From JAAFIP01 sp031367325 (lineage in GTDB: Bacteria > Pseudomonadota > Gammaproteobacteria > Burkholderiales > Burkholderiaceae_C), in assembly GCA_031367325.1 (NCBI GenBank), contig JANLPQ010000034.1:4618-68617 (forward strand): a DNA stretch of 64,000 nt, in the 5' to 3' direction. Of the stretch, positions 50,143 to 59,491 are shown one piece after another (position 1 is the stretch's first letter; every line of letters begins with the position of its first letter). Under the pieces are notes generated by a model that did not search any database, was not told the DNA's origin, and worked only from the letters and a program-made list of their open reading frames with translations. Made by a program: the position numbers and the translations under genes.

Positions 50143-50901
50143 TTAGTCCAGCGGTTCAAGCTTAACGATGACTAGCGACAAGTTGTCGCCGCCCCCTCGA
50201 GCTCTGGACCTGGCTTTTTGAATCAAAAACTCTGTGGCTTCGCGAGGCGACAACATCGACAGAGCAGAACCCATTTCAGCCGGGCTGAAATAATGCCAGA
50301 CCCCGTCACTGCAGGCTATCAGCACGTCTTCTGGGGCCAACATGGGAATTAAGTGATGGGCGACAGGCGGCGCTTCTTCCGTACCCAGGCATCCGATCAA
50401 TATGTTGGCCTGTGGATGCACGTTGGCCTCTTCGTCGGTTATTTCGCCTTTGTCGACCAGTGTCTGTACGTAAGAATGGTCCGTCGTGTGCCGCACCATT
50501 TTGTTGCCACGAAAATGGTAAATGCGCGAATCGCCCGTGTGCACCCAGTGGCAGTCGCCGCCTGGATTGATTAAAAAAGCTGCCAAGGTGCTGTGCGGCT
50601 CCTGCTCGGAGGAAATCGCAGTTAGCTTAATAACAATATGCGCCTCTTCAACCATTTGCTTGAGCATTGCGGGCGCATCATCTGTGGCCGGGTCATAGCG
50701 CTCAAAAAGCTGCTTGGCGGTCATCATGACTTGGTCTGATGCCTTGCGTCCGCCGCTGCGTCCACCCATACCGTCAGCCACAATGCCGAGCAAACAGCCC
50801 GGCACGCGCGCGTGGGTGATCAGGCTGACTTGGTCTTGCTGATAGTCACGGTCGCCTTTGTGTATGCCGGTTGATGCGGTGATGCGGTAGCCTTTTGACA
50901 T
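50143..50901 (-). CDS. PP2C-type serine/threonine protein phosphatase
   Basis: A 252-residue PP2C/PPM phosphatase that removes phosphate from Ser/Thr of target proteins using two metal ions. Metal-site motifs are visible: GDRDYQQDQVSL, GIVADGMGGRSGG, WVHTGDSRIYHFRG, ACSDGVWHYFS and GGGDNLSLVIV. The ATG at 50901 gives the family start (MSKGYRITASTGIHKGDRD); a longer upstream extension is unlikely. No partner kinase gene is adjacent. It is divergent from the YdcH-like gene, with 85 bases between the starts. Confidence 0.92.
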   Translation of the reverse strand: MSKGYRITASTGIHKGDRDYQQDQVSLITHARVPGCLLGIVADGMGGRSGGRKASDQVMMTAKQLFERYDPATDDAPAMLKQMVEEAHIVIKLTAISSEQEPHSTLAAFLINPGGDCHWVHTGDSRIYHFRGNKMVRHTTDHSYVQTLVDKGEITDEEANVHPQANILIGCLGTEEAPPVAHHLIPMLAPEDVLIACSDGVWHYFSPAEMGSALSMLSPREATEFLIQKARSRARGGGDNLSLVIVKLEPLD

Positions 50902-50986
50902 CTTGAAGCTCTTGTGAATTTTGTGATGTGAAGAGTGTTGCAAACCCCTTTATTATCAGAGCAACCTGCACGCTCTAACAATTACT

Positions 50987-51190
50987 TTGGATCTGAACCT
51001 ACATTCCCCCGCAAGAAGGCTGATTGACCTCAAAATCGAGCATGCCGACTTAAATGCGCTTGTTGACATCGCCGCGACTGCTGTGCCTGTCGATGAGTTG
51101 ATGCTGCGGCGTCTTAAAAAGCGCAGATTGGCCTTACGAGACCAAATCTTTCAGCTTGAAATTTCACTTGACCCCCCTGAGCCTGCCTGA
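50987..51190 (+). CDS. YdcH/DUF465 family small protein
   Basis: A 67-residue, mostly helical protein matching the DUF465 (YdcH) family: RRLIDLKIEHADLNALVDIA and PVDELMLRRLKKRRLALRDQI. Function is unknown. The start is a TTG at 50987; there is no ATG in range and no clear ribosome site, so the exact start is uncertain. Its TGA overlaps the helicase ATG by one base, so the two genes are translationally coupled. Confidence 0.85.
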   Translation: MDLNLHSPARRLIDLKIEHADLNALVDIAATAVPVDELMLRRLKKRRLALRDQIFQLEISLDPPEPA

Positions 51191-53187
51191 TGAATTTGGC
51201 ACTTGAAGTCCAGGCGGCTTTTGCGGAAGGCGGCGTACTGTCTCGCGCCGCAGACCATTTTGTTGCTCGCGACGGTCAAACCGCTATGGCGCTGGCCGTG
51301 GCGCACGCTATTGACCATGCCGAAGCGCTGGTGGTAGAGGCCAGCACTGGCGTAGGTAAAACTTTTTCTTACCTTGTCCCGGCATTGCTGAGTGGTGAAC
51401 GGGTGCTGGTGTCAACCGCGACCAAGGCTTTGCAGGATCAGTTATTTGGCCGCGACCTGCCCCGGCTGGTTCAGGCTTTGGGTGTGCCTGTTAGCACGGC
51501 GCTGCTCAAGGGGCGCGCTAGCTACGTCTGCCTGCACCGAGTAGGGTTAGCGCGGCAAGATGCCAGCATGACCGATAGATCAGTCCTACGCTCACTCGCC
51601 AAAATTGAGCAATGGGCGCAGATCACCAAGGCGGGTGATTTGGCAGAACTTCCCGGGCTGGACGAACGCTCCCCGTTGATACCTTTGGTGACTTCAACTC
51701 GCGAAAACTGCTTAGGCTCGCAATGCCCACAATTCAAAAGCTGCCACGTTAATTTGGCTCGGCGAGAGGCCATGGCTGCTGACATCGTAGTCATTAACCA
51801 CCATCTTTTCTTTGCAGATTTAGCGGTGCGTGAATCGGGCATGGCTGAGTTGCTGCCGACCGCACGCATTGTGATTTTTGACGAGGCGCACCAACTCAAC
51901 GAAACTGGCGTGCAGTTTTTGGGCAAACACCTTACTACCGCTCAGCTGCTTGATTTTTGTCGCGATATGTTGGGCGCGGGTTTGCAATTGGCACGCGGGT
52001 TGGTGGATTGGCAACACATTGTGGGCGGCTGCGAGTACGCTGCCAGAGAACTCCGACTGTGCGCAGCCCAATGCCATCCTGGCACCAAATTGCGTTGGAC
52101 CAACCCTGCTCCTGAAACTCTTGAAACCGATGCGTGGATCGACGCTCTGAAAGCGTTGTCCGAAGCCCTAACGGCTGCCTGTGCTGCGCTTGATACGGTT
52201 AGTGAAATTTCTCCTGATTTCGTTCGACTGCGTGAACGAGCTGTATTGCTGGCCGACAACACAGTCAGTTTTTTGAACCCCGGCAAGCAAGGCTGCGTGC
52301 GCTGGGTTGACGTCAGCAAGCAACTGCGCCTGAGTGAGTCGCCCTTGACGATTGCCGAGGCGGTAAAAACCAGATTGCTGTGCACGTCCAAAGAGTCTGC
52401 AAAAACATGGATTTTCACATCAGCGACTTTGGGCGAAGACGACACCTTGAGCTGGTTCACGCAGCCGTGTGGCTTAGAGGACGCACGCGTTTTGCGGGTC
52501 GGCAGCCCATTTGACTATGCACTGCAAGCAGCGCTTTACATTCCGCAAGACTTTCCTAAACCTGCTGATCCCGGACACCTTGCGCAGGTGGCGAAATCAA
52601 CGGCTTTGTGGGCCCGCAAACTAGGCGGCCGCACCATGGTGCTGACTACGACCTTAAAGGCCATGAGATTGATCGGCGAGATGCTTGCTTCAGATTTTGA
52701 AAGATCTGGCGATCTGGAGGTGTTGGTGCAAGGGGCCATGCCCAAACGCGTTTTAATAGAGCGTTTCCGGCGAGGGGGTTCGGCTGGCGAGTCTGGCTGC
52801 GTCTTGGTGGCATCTGCCTCCTTTTGGGAAGGAATTGACATTCCTGGTGACTCACTGCAACTGGTCGTCATCGACAAACTGCCTTTCCCGCCGCCCAGCG
52901 ACCCGATGGCAGAGGCTCGATCCAAAGCTCTGGAAGTGCAAGGCCTCAACCCCTTCAATGACTATTTTTTGCCAGAAACGGCAATAGCTTTAAAGCAAGG
53001 CGCTGGCCGTTTGATACGCCGTGAGACCGACGAGGGTGTGTTGGTGGTCTGCGACGGCAGGCTGACAAGCATGGGCTACGGTAAGCGTTTGATACGCGCG
53101 TTACCTGCCATGAAGCGCCTGAACTCAAACTTTGAGCTGCTCGATCAACTTACCAAAGTTGGTACCAGGGCCGATTCGCTTTCCTAA
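51190..53187 (+). CDS. DinG/YoaA-type ATP-dependent DNA helicase
   Basis: A 665-residue superfamily 2 helicase of the XPD/DinG group. Walker A is EASTGVGKTFSYLVP. The Fe-S domain cysteines appear as YVCLHR and CLGSQCPQFKSC, followed by DIVVINHHLFFADL. The DEAH box is IFDEAHQLNE, and the C-terminal motifs are FWEGIDIPGDSL and QGAGRLIRRETDEG. By length and Fe-S cluster it is closest to YoaA, which unwinds DNA 5' to 3' during replication-damage repair. Its last 38 bases overlap, tail to tail, the end of bamD. Confidence 0.93.
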   Translation: MNLALEVQAAFAEGGVLSRAADHFVARDGQTAMALAVAHAIDHAEALVVEASTGVGKTFSYLVPALLSGERVLVSTATKALQDQLFGRDLPRLVQALGVPVSTALLKGRASYVCLHRVGLARQDASMTDRSVLRSLAKIEQWAQITKAGDLAELPGLDERSPLIPLVTSTRENCLGSQCPQFKSCHVNLARREAMAADIVVINHHLFFADLAVRESGMAELLPTARIVIFDEAHQLNETGVQFLGKHLTTAQLLDFCRDMLGAGLQLARGLVDWQHIVGGCEYAARELRLCAAQCHPGTKLRWTNPAPETLETDAWIDALKALSEALTAACAALDTVSEISPDFVRLRERAVLLADNTVSFLNPGKQGCVRWVDVSKQLRLSESPLTIAEAVKTRLLCTSKESAKTWIFTSATLGEDDTLSWFTQPCGLEDARVLRVGSPFDYALQAALYIPQDFPKPADPGHLAQVAKSTALWARKLGGRTMVLTTTLKAMRLIGEMLASDFERSGDLEVLVQGAMPKRVLIERFRRGGSAGESGCVLVASASFWEGIDIPGDSLQLVVIDKLPFPPPSDPMAEARSKALEVQGLNPFNDYFLPETAIALKQGAGRLIRRETDEGVLVVCDGRLTSMGYGKRLIRALPAMKRLNSNFELLDQLTKVGTRADSLS

Positions 53188-53971
53188 AGCCTTGGGTCAA
53201 AAAGTCGCTTTGTGGATAAGTTTTTTCAATGATTCGTTTCGTGTCGTCTCGCAACTGCGTCATACCCAACGCATCATATGACTTGTACACGATGTAGGTA
53301 GCCTCTTCAAGGGCTGGCACGTCGCGGTAGTCAGTAATAGCAGTTTGCGCCCGGTTGAGCGCCGCCACATAAGCGCCGCGTGAGTAGTAGTACCGTGCCA
53401 CGTGAACTTCAGATTCCGCCAGCGAATTGACGGTGTAGCCCATTCGCAGTGTGGCGTCAGGCGTGTATCGTGAGTCTGGAAAACGAGTCACCAACTCTCT
53501 GAATGACTCAAAGGATTCTTTAGCCGCTTTTTGGTCACGTTCGGATAAGTCCTGGCGTATCAAGCTGCCAAACAGCCCCAAGTTGTCATTGAAATTAACC
53601 AGCCCTTTGAGGTAAAAGGCATAGTCTAGCGCCGGGCTGGCAGGGTGCAATTTGATGAAACGGTCAAGTGTGGCTAACGCCTGGGCTTGCTCGCCAGCTT
53701 TGTAATGCGCATAGGCCTTTTCAAGCTGAGCTTGCTGGGCTAACGTCGTGCCCGCAGCTCGGCCCTCGAGTTTTTCAAACAAGACAATGGCTTTGTCATA
53801 CGCACCGGAGCGTGATTCATCCTTGGCTTCCGAGTAAATTTTATTGGGGCTCCAGGTACCCGTTGGGTCGATTGGTTTGGTTGAGCAACCGGCAAGAAGG
53901 AATGCGGCAACCAAAACCAGCGCCGCACCGGATGAAACATTCATAACGACCGATAATTTGTTGTGCAACAT
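53150..53971 (-). CDS. bamD: outer-membrane protein assembly factor BamD
   Basis: A 273-residue lipoprotein of the BAM complex that folds beta-barrel proteins into the outer membrane. The leader ends in the lipobox LLAGC, and five tetratricopeptide repeats follow (for example YKAGEQAQALATLDRFIKLHP, RYYYSRGAYVAALNRAQTAI). The ATG at 53971 is chosen because GAGG lies upstream and the leader is complete; ATG 53944 would also give a lipoprotein. It is divergent from rluD with 54 bases between the starts, and its 3' end overlaps the helicase gene. Confidence 0.95.
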   Translation of the reverse strand: MLHNKLSVVMNVSSGAALVLVAAFLLAGCSTKPIDPTGTWSPNKIYSEAKDESRSGAYDKAIVLFEKLEGRAAGTTLAQQAQLEKAYAHYKAGEQAQALATLDRFIKLHPASPALDYAFYLKGLVNFNDNLGLFGSLIRQDLSERDQKAAKESFESFRELVTRFPDSRYTPDATLRMGYTVNSLAESEVHVARYYYSRGAYVAALNRAQTAITDYRDVPALEEATYIVYKSYDALGMTQLRDDTKRIIEKTYPQSDFLTQGFRKANRPWYQLW

Positions 53972-54025
53972 GGTGATAAACCTCAAAGGGTAGGGCGCTT
54001 GATGCCTGAGAAATGAATTATATCG

Positions 54026-55039
54026 ATGGAAAACTTAAGCGAATCTGCCTCGGGGCACGGCATGCTGGACAACGAGTTTGCGACTGAACTGCCAGACGTT
54101 GAACTACGGGAGGTGAGCGTGCCCGTAGGTGGTCATGGCGAACGCCTTGATAAAGTTCTGGCGTCGATGGTGCCGGAGTTCTCACGCAGCTACCTTCAGC
54201 AATTGATTGCTTCAAATGCAGTTATGCACAACGGGTCGGTGCAGGTCAAAGCGTCCGCAAGGCTCAAGGCAGGCGATGCGTTAACCATTGAGCTAAGGCC
54301 AACCGCTCAAAGCCAGGCTTTCAAGCCCGAAACCATGGCACTGAATATTATTTACGAGGACGAATGGCTGCTGGTGATCAACAAGCCCGCCGGTCTGGTG
54401 GTTCACCCCGCGCCGGGAAACTGGAGCGGCACGCTGCTCAATGGCTTGTTGGCCCGTGACATCCACGCCTGCCAGCTGCCGCGTGCAGGTATCGTGCATC
54501 GGCTTGACAAAGATACCAGCGGCTTGATGGTCGTGGCCCGCACCCGGCAAACCATGGACCGCTTGGTGCACCTGATCGCTGAGCGCAGCGTTAGCAGGCA
54601 GTACATAGCGCTCGCCCATAAGGCGTGGCAAGGTGCAAAAATGCGCCAGGTTGAGTTTGCAATCGGCCGTGATCCTCGCAACCGCTTGCGGATGGCGGTT
54701 GTTGACCTGGACCGGAATGCAGGCAAGAGCGCTACAACAGAGTTCAGTCTGCTGCAAAACGGGCTGAATCACTGTTTGGTGCATTGCAAGCTTCACACTG
54801 GTCGCACTCACCAGATTCGGGTTCACATGGCGGCAATTGGGCACTGTTTGGTGGGCGATGAGGTGTACGGCGGTGTGCCTGCTGGCGGCTTGACGCGCCA
54901 GGCGCTGCACGCCTGTCGATTGGCTTTTGCACACCCCATGACCGGGGCGAAGTTGGTCTTTAACTGCGAGCTGCCCCAAGATCTGTCTGCTGCAATCGAG
55001 CAGGTAGGCCTCAGTTACAATGAAATCCAGCGGAACTAG
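54026..55039 (+). CDS. rluD: 23S rRNA pseudouridine synthase RluD
   Basis: A 337-residue enzyme that makes pseudouridines 1911, 1915 and 1917 in helix 69 of 23S rRNA. It has an S4 RNA-binding domain (about 40-95; VPVGGHGERLDKVLASMVPEFSRSYLQQLI) and the RluA-type catalytic domain with the active Asp in GIVHRLDKDTSGLMVVA. The divergent pairing with bamD is conserved in many proteobacteria. It is followed by scpB after a 111-base gap. Confidence 0.96.
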   Translation: MENLSESASGHGMLDNEFATELPDVELREVSVPVGGHGERLDKVLASMVPEFSRSYLQQLIASNAVMHNGSVQVKASARLKAGDALTIELRPTAQSQAFKPETMALNIIYEDEWLLVINKPAGLVVHPAPGNWSGTLLNGLLARDIHACQLPRAGIVHRLDKDTSGLMVVARTRQTMDRLVHLIAERSVSRQYIALAHKAWQGAKMRQVEFAIGRDPRNRLRMAVVDLDRNAGKSATTEFSLLQNGLNHCLVHCKLHTGRTHQIRVHMAAIGHCLVGDEVYGGVPAGGLTRQALHACRLAFAHPMTGAKLVFNCELPQDLSAAIEQVGLSYNEIQRN

Positions 55040-55150
55040 GATGTCTGTAGACTGGCAAATACAGTCCAAATATTTTTTTTCAGCCACTTTAGGCTCTTCA
55101 AAGCCGTGCAGAAGCTTTATCACCGAATCCCTCGGAACTCACAACAAATT

Positions 55151-55750
55151 ATGAAAACGGTGGATGCAAAACGCGTCCTCGAAACAGCCCTCATTTGCGC
55201 GCAGCAGCCTTTGCCGCTGAAGGAAATGGGCGTTTTGTTTAATGGGGCGTTGACTTTAGACAGCATCAAGCTCGCGCTTGAAGATTTGCAGAGCGATTGG
55301 TCTACACGCGGGGTAGAGCTTGTGCTGGTGGCAACTGGCTGGCGTTTCCAAAGCCGCCCGCAGATGCGTGAATACCTTGATCGCCTGCACCCTGAAAAGC
55401 CGCCACGCTACACCCGTGCGACGCTTGAGACGCTGGCCATCATTGCCTACCGCCAACCGGTGACGCGCGGCGATATGGAAGACATCCGCGGGGTGACCAT
55501 CAACAGTTTGATCCTCAAGCAGCTTGAAGATCGGGGCTGGGTTGACGTGATCGGTCACAGAGAAACTGTAGGCAGACCGGCGTTGTACGCCACAACGAAA
55601 CTTTTTCTCGATGACCTTGGTGTTGCTTCCTTAGACGAGTTACCCGCCATGGAAAACGGCGCTGAGCCAACTGATATGTTGTCGCAAATTGAATTTGGGC
55701 TGACCGCTACCGAAACAGACGTGCCCGTCGCCCTTATGCCAAACCAGTGA
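55151..55750 (+). CDS. scpB: segregation and condensation protein ScpB
   Basis: A 199-residue winged-helix protein of the SMC-ScpAB condensin complex. Family motifs are RVLETALICAQQPLPLKEM, RFQSRPQMREYLDRLHPEKPPRYTRATLETLAIIAYRQPVTRGDMEDIRGV and GWVDVIGHRETVGRPALYATT. The ATG at 55151 matches the usual start; the in-frame stretch from 55106 is not needed. scpA is not adjacent, but the scpB-rluB pair is common. The stop is ten bases before rluB, so the two are cotranscribed. Confidence 0.95.
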   Translation: MKTVDAKRVLETALICAQQPLPLKEMGVLFNGALTLDSIKLALEDLQSDWSTRGVELVLVATGWRFQSRPQMREYLDRLHPEKPPRYTRATLETLAIIAYRQPVTRGDMEDIRGVTINSLILKQLEDRGWVDVIGHRETVGRPALYATTKLFLDDLGVASLDELPAMENGAEPTDMLSQIEFGLTATETDVPVALMPNQ

Positions 55751-55760
55751 GTCGTGCAAT

Positions 55761-56966
55761 ATGAGTTCACCAGATACTGACGATAACCAAGCCGCATCAC
55801 TGCCTGTTGCTCTGACAGCCTTTGACGCAGTTGTCAGCGGCCAGTTTGACGCGGATGAAATTGACCCGGGGGTCGCACTTGCAAAGCGCGTTCTTGCACC
55901 GCAGCCCGAGTCTCCAAAGCTTCACAAAGTTCTAGCCCAGGCAGGCCTCGGCTCGCGCCTAGAGATGGAGCAACTCATTTTGCAAGGACGCATTTCAGTT
56001 AACTCCGAACCCGCTCACATTGGCCAACGGGTGCAGTTTGGCGATAACGTCAAGATCAATGGCAGACCCATTCGCGTGCGCATTGACCCACCGCCGCCGC
56101 GTGTGATCGCTTATCACAAACCGGCTGGTGAGGTGGTTACGCATGATGACCCGCAAAATCGACCGACTGTGTTTAGGCGCTTGCCCAAGCTTTTCCAGGG
56201 CAAATGGCAATCTGTGGGTCGGCTTGACCTGAACACCGAGGGCTTGCTGCTGCTGACCAGCTCAGGCGAGTTGGCAAATCGACTTATGCATCCAAGGTTC
56301 GGGCTGGAGCGAGAGTACGCAGTGCGCGTGCTGGGAGCTTTAAGCAACGAAGAAAAGAAGCGGCTGCTCGATGGCGTGACACTCGATGATGGGCAAGCGC
56401 AATTCACAACCCTTGAAGCAGGCGGCGGGGAGGGCGCTAACTGCTGGTACAAGGTCACCTTGTCGGAAGGACGCAACCGAGAGGTTAGGCGCATGTTTGA
56501 GGCTGTCGGCCATGCGGTGAGTCGCCTTATCCGTATCAGGTACGGCGCGATGGTGTTACCCCGGGGTCTTAAGCGCGGTGCGTTTGTCGAACTTGAAGAG
56601 CGCGACATCTGGGCATTAACCAGTGCGGCTGAAAAATCAGAGCAACACCATCATGCAGATAATGTCGGCGGAATCCAGCAAGACGACATCAAGCGTGCTG
56701 CGCCCAAAGACAAGCGACCAAATCGTGCCGCACCCGGGCGCTCACAAAACGCACCCGGCCAAACACGGCGTGACGACAATGACGCGAATCGCAAGCAAGG
56801 CGTGTCCCAGCCTGATCCCATGAAAACTTCCTTTGGCTACATTGGGGCTGACACCTTAACCCGCCAGCGTGATACCCAAAATCAACGGCGTTTAGGCAGT
56901 GGTAGCCCTGGCGGCGCAAACCGCAATGGCAATCGGGGCGGCCGAGGTGGCGTCGGAAATCGCTAG
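55761..56966 (+). CDS. rluB: 23S rRNA pseudouridine 2605 synthase RluB
   Basis: A 401-residue pseudouridine synthase of the RsuA family. The S4 domain is at about 50-100 (KLHKVLAQAGLGSRLEMEQLILQGRISVN) and the catalytic Asp is in VGRLDLNTEGLLLLT. After the core (to about residue 300) comes a long basic, low-complexity tail rich in Asn, Gly, Arg and Gln (residues 300-401, ending GNRGGRGGVGNR), typical of Burkholderiales RluB and probably RNA-binding or disordered. Confidence 0.95.
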   Translation: MSSPDTDDNQAASLPVALTAFDAVVSGQFDADEIDPGVALAKRVLAPQPESPKLHKVLAQAGLGSRLEMEQLILQGRISVNSEPAHIGQRVQFGDNVKINGRPIRVRIDPPPPRVIAYHKPAGEVVTHDDPQNRPTVFRRLPKLFQGKWQSVGRLDLNTEGLLLLTSSGELANRLMHPRFGLEREYAVRVLGALSNEEKKRLLDGVTLDDGQAQFTTLEAGGGEGANCWYKVTLSEGRNREVRRMFEAVGHAVSRLIRIRYGAMVLPRGLKRGAFVELEERDIWALTSAAEKSEQHHHADNVGGIQQDDIKRAAPKDKRPNRAAPGRSQNAPGQTRRDDNDANRKQGVSQPDPMKTSFGYIGADTLTRQRDTQNQRRLGSGSPGGANRNGNRGGRGGVGNR

Positions 56967-57075
56967 GAGTCCGGGCGGCCGTTAGGGCTTTGGTGTTTGG
57001 CGGCGGGCTAGCGGGTTAAACTCAGAGGCTGTATTTGCTTTGAATATTTCATAAAATTTGCTCCAAGGAAAACCC

Positions 57076-57501
57076 ATGTCTATCGAACGCACACTCTCCA
57101 TCATTAAGCCTGACGCCGTCGCAAAAAACGTCATTGGTCAGATTTACGCCCGCTTTGAAGCTGCCGGGCTGAAGGTCGTTGCGGCCAGGCTGGCGCACCT
57201 GTCGCGTGGCGAAGCCGAAGCCTTTTATGGCGTTCATAAAGATCGTCCTTTTTTCAAAGATCTGGTCAGCTTCATGATTTCTGGCCCAGTGATGATCCAG
57301 GCTTTGGAAGGCGAAAATGCGATTTTAAAAAACCGTGATTTGATGGGTGCTACCGACCCTAAGAAAGCCGCTGCTGGCACCATTCGTGCTGATTTTGCTG
57401 AAAGCATTGATGCCAATGCGGTTCATGGCTCGGACGCTGTTGAAACCGCGCAGGTTGAAATTGCCTTCTTTTTTCCCGGCATGAATATTTACTCGCGCTG
57501 A
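57076..57501 (+). CDS. ndk: nucleoside-diphosphate kinase
   Basis: A 141-residue enzyme that transfers the terminal phosphate between nucleoside di- and triphosphates. The phosphorylated His is in NAVHGSDAVETA, the start is SIERTLSIIKPDAV, and nucleotide binding involves KNRDLMGATDPKKA. AAGGA lies seven bases before the ATG at 57076; the six-codon upstream extension is not the likely start. It begins the conserved ndk-rlmN-pilW-rodZ-ispG-hisS-yfgM-bamB run. Confidence 0.98.
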   Translation: MSIERTLSIIKPDAVAKNVIGQIYARFEAAGLKVVAARLAHLSRGEAEAFYGVHKDRPFFKDLVSFMISGPVMIQALEGENAILKNRDLMGATDPKKAAAGTIRADFAESIDANAVHGSDAVETAQVEIAFFFPGMNIYSR

Positions 57502-57530
57502 ACGCCAGCGTTACATAAGAAAAGTCACCA

Positions 57531-58679
57531 GTGACTACCAACCTTCTTGATTTCGACCTGGAAGGCTTGGTTGTATTTTGTGAAAAGCTTGGAGAAAAAA
57601 GCTTTCGCGCGACTCAGCTTTTCCGCTGGATCCATCAGAAGGGCGCGGCAGATTTCGACCAAATGACAGATCTAGCCAAATCCCTTCGCGAAAAATTACC
57701 AACTGCTGCGCGAATCGAAGGTCCTCGTTTAGTGTCCCGACACAACTCTGCTGACGGCACCGTCAAGTGGTTGTTTGACGTTGGTGCAGGGGATGTGATT
57801 GAAACAGTGTTTATTCCCGAGTCTGATCGCGGAACGCTTTGCATTTCTTCCCAAGCGGGTTGCGCAGTTGGGTGTCGCTTTTGTTCAACGGGACATCAGG
57901 GCTTTAGCAGAAACCTCACCACAGCTGAAATTTTGATGCAGCTGTGGTTTGCTGAGCACACTCTTAGAAAAGAAACACAAACCGATCAACGTGTCATTTC
58001 TAACGTTGTCATGATGGGCATGGGTGAGCCGCTACAAAATTACTCGCAATTGTTGCCAGCACTTCGCGTAATGTTGGACGATCATGGGTATGGTTTGTCT
58101 AGACGCCGCGTCACGGTGTCAACATCCGGCGTTGTACCCATGATTGATCGTTTAGGCCAAGATTGCCCGGTGGCATTAGCAGTTTCGTTGCACGCCCCGC
58201 ATGATGCTCTGCGCAGCGATTTGGTGCCGCTGAATAAAAAGTATCCCATTGAGGAGTTGCTGCAGGCTTGCGCGCGTTACCAAACGCTGGCGCCTCGTGA
58301 CTTCATTACTTTTGAATACTGCATGTTAGATGGCGTCAATGACCAACCCGAGCACGCTCGACAGTTGATTGCCTTGATGCACAAACATGCTGCAAGCGGC
58401 TTGTCTGCCAAACTCAATTTGATTCCTTTTAATCCATTTCCGGCCTCTGGCCTAAAGCGCTCTGCGCAACCAGTGGTCACTGCGTTTTCTAAACTCTTGC
58501 TTGAATCGGGCATCGTGACCACGGTCCGAAAAACACGCGGCGATGATATTGACGCGGCCTGCGGGCAGCTGGCCGGTGATGTTCAAGACCGTACTGGCGC
58601 AAAGCAGCGCATGGTGTCTCGGCGCCAAGGTATGCTTGGCAACATCAAGGTCGTTGTGGCCGATGGAGTAAGCCCATGA
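57531..58679 (+). CDS. rlmN: 23S rRNA (A2503-C2)/tRNA (A37-C2) methyltransferase RlmN
   Basis: A 382-residue radical-SAM methyltransferase. The Fe-S cluster cysteines are Cys111, Cys115 and Cys118 (CAVGCRFCS); MMGMGEPLQNY binds SAM; and the C-terminal RKTRGDDIDAACGQLAG carries the second catalytic cysteine. The start is GTG at 57531, giving the family start MTTNLLDFDLEGL. The stop overlaps the pilW ATG as ATGA. Confidence 0.97.
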   Translation: MTTNLLDFDLEGLVVFCEKLGEKSFRATQLFRWIHQKGAADFDQMTDLAKSLREKLPTAARIEGPRLVSRHNSADGTVKWLFDVGAGDVIETVFIPESDRGTLCISSQAGCAVGCRFCSTGHQGFSRNLTTAEILMQLWFAEHTLRKETQTDQRVISNVVMMGMGEPLQNYSQLLPALRVMLDDHGYGLSRRRVTVSTSGVVPMIDRLGQDCPVALAVSLHAPHDALRSDLVPLNKKYPIEELLQACARYQTLAPRDFITFEYCMLDGVNDQPEHARQLIALMHKHAASGLSAKLNLIPFNPFPASGLKRSAQPVVTAFSKLLLESGIVTTVRKTRGDDIDAACGQLAGDVQDRTGAKQRMVSRRQGMLGNIKVVVADGVSP

Positions 58680-59491
58680 AGTTCTTTAGCACTGCTGTAG
58701 CTGCCCGGATCTTCGCGTTTTCCGGTGTCATTTGGCTCGTCGGTTGCGCTGGTACGCAAGGCGTATCAGGCAGCAGCACCAACAGGGTCGACTTAGTGAC
58801 GGATTCGGACGAGCCAGAAAGCCGACGCCGAGCCCGCCTTCGGCTTGAGCTGGCCAGCGGTTACTTTGAGCAGGGTCAAATCAACGTTGCTCTTGATGAG
58901 CTCAAACAGGCCTTGGTTGTTGACCCCGCGTACGTTGATGCCTACAACTTGCGTGGTCTCGTTTACATGCGGTTAAACGACGCGCCGTTGGCTGAAGACA
59001 GCTTTAAAAGAGCCCTGGCCTTGAACCCACGCGAAGCTGGGGTGGCGCACAACTACGGCTGGTTTTTATGTCAGCAAGCACGCTACCCAGAATCTTTTCG
59101 AATGTTTGAGCAGGCAATCGCCAACCCGGCCTATTCGAGCCCAGCAAAGAGCCTGATGACCCAGGGTATCTGCCAGGTGCGAGCTGGGCAGCGCACGCAG
59201 GCTGAGCAAAGTCTTACCCGGTCTTACGAGCTGGATGCTGGCAATCCCGTGACGGGGTACAACCTGTCCAGCCTCTTGTTTGAACGTGGCGAACTGGTGC
59301 GATCGCAGTTTTATATTCGGCGGTTGAACAACAGTGAATTGGCCAACGCTGAAACCCTTTGGCTAGGTATCAAGATTGAGCAGCGTCTAAACAACGCCGC
59401 TGCCGTCCAGCAACTGGGCGCTCAACTCCAGCGGCGCTATGCGCAATCCAAAGAGGCTGTGTCTTTTGAAAAGCGGGCTTTTAATGAGTGA
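58676..59491 (+). CDS. pilW: type IV pilus biogenesis/stability lipoprotein PilW (PilF)
   Basis: A 271-residue lipoprotein with six tetratricopeptide repeats. The leader has the lipobox LVGC near residue 24; the repeats start at about 60 (RLELASGYFEQGQINVALDELKQAL). In Neisseria (PilW) and Pseudomonas (PilF) it is the pilotin that inserts the PilQ secretin into the outer membrane. The position between rlmN and rodZ is conserved in proteobacteria. Overlaps of four bases with rlmN and eight with rodZ imply coupled translation. Confidence 0.93.
   Translation: MKFFSTAVAARIFAFSGVIWLVGCAGTQGVSGSSTNRVDLVTDSDEPESRRRARLRLELASGYFEQGQINVALDELKQALVVDPAYVDAYNLRGLVYMRLNDAPLAEDSFKRALALNPREAGVAHNYGWFLCQQARYPESFRMFEQAIANPAYSSPAKSLMTQGICQVRAGQRTQAEQSLTRSYELDAGNPVTGYNLSSLLFERGELVRSQFYIRRLNNSELANAETLWLGIKIEQRLNNAAAVQQLGAQLQRRYAQSKEAVSFEKRAFNE

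Noticed and set aside
50640..50670. GCTTGAGCA in the PP2C gene, considered as another CTAT/AGCAG copy
   Set aside because: Neither the AGCAG arm nor the CTAT stem is present.
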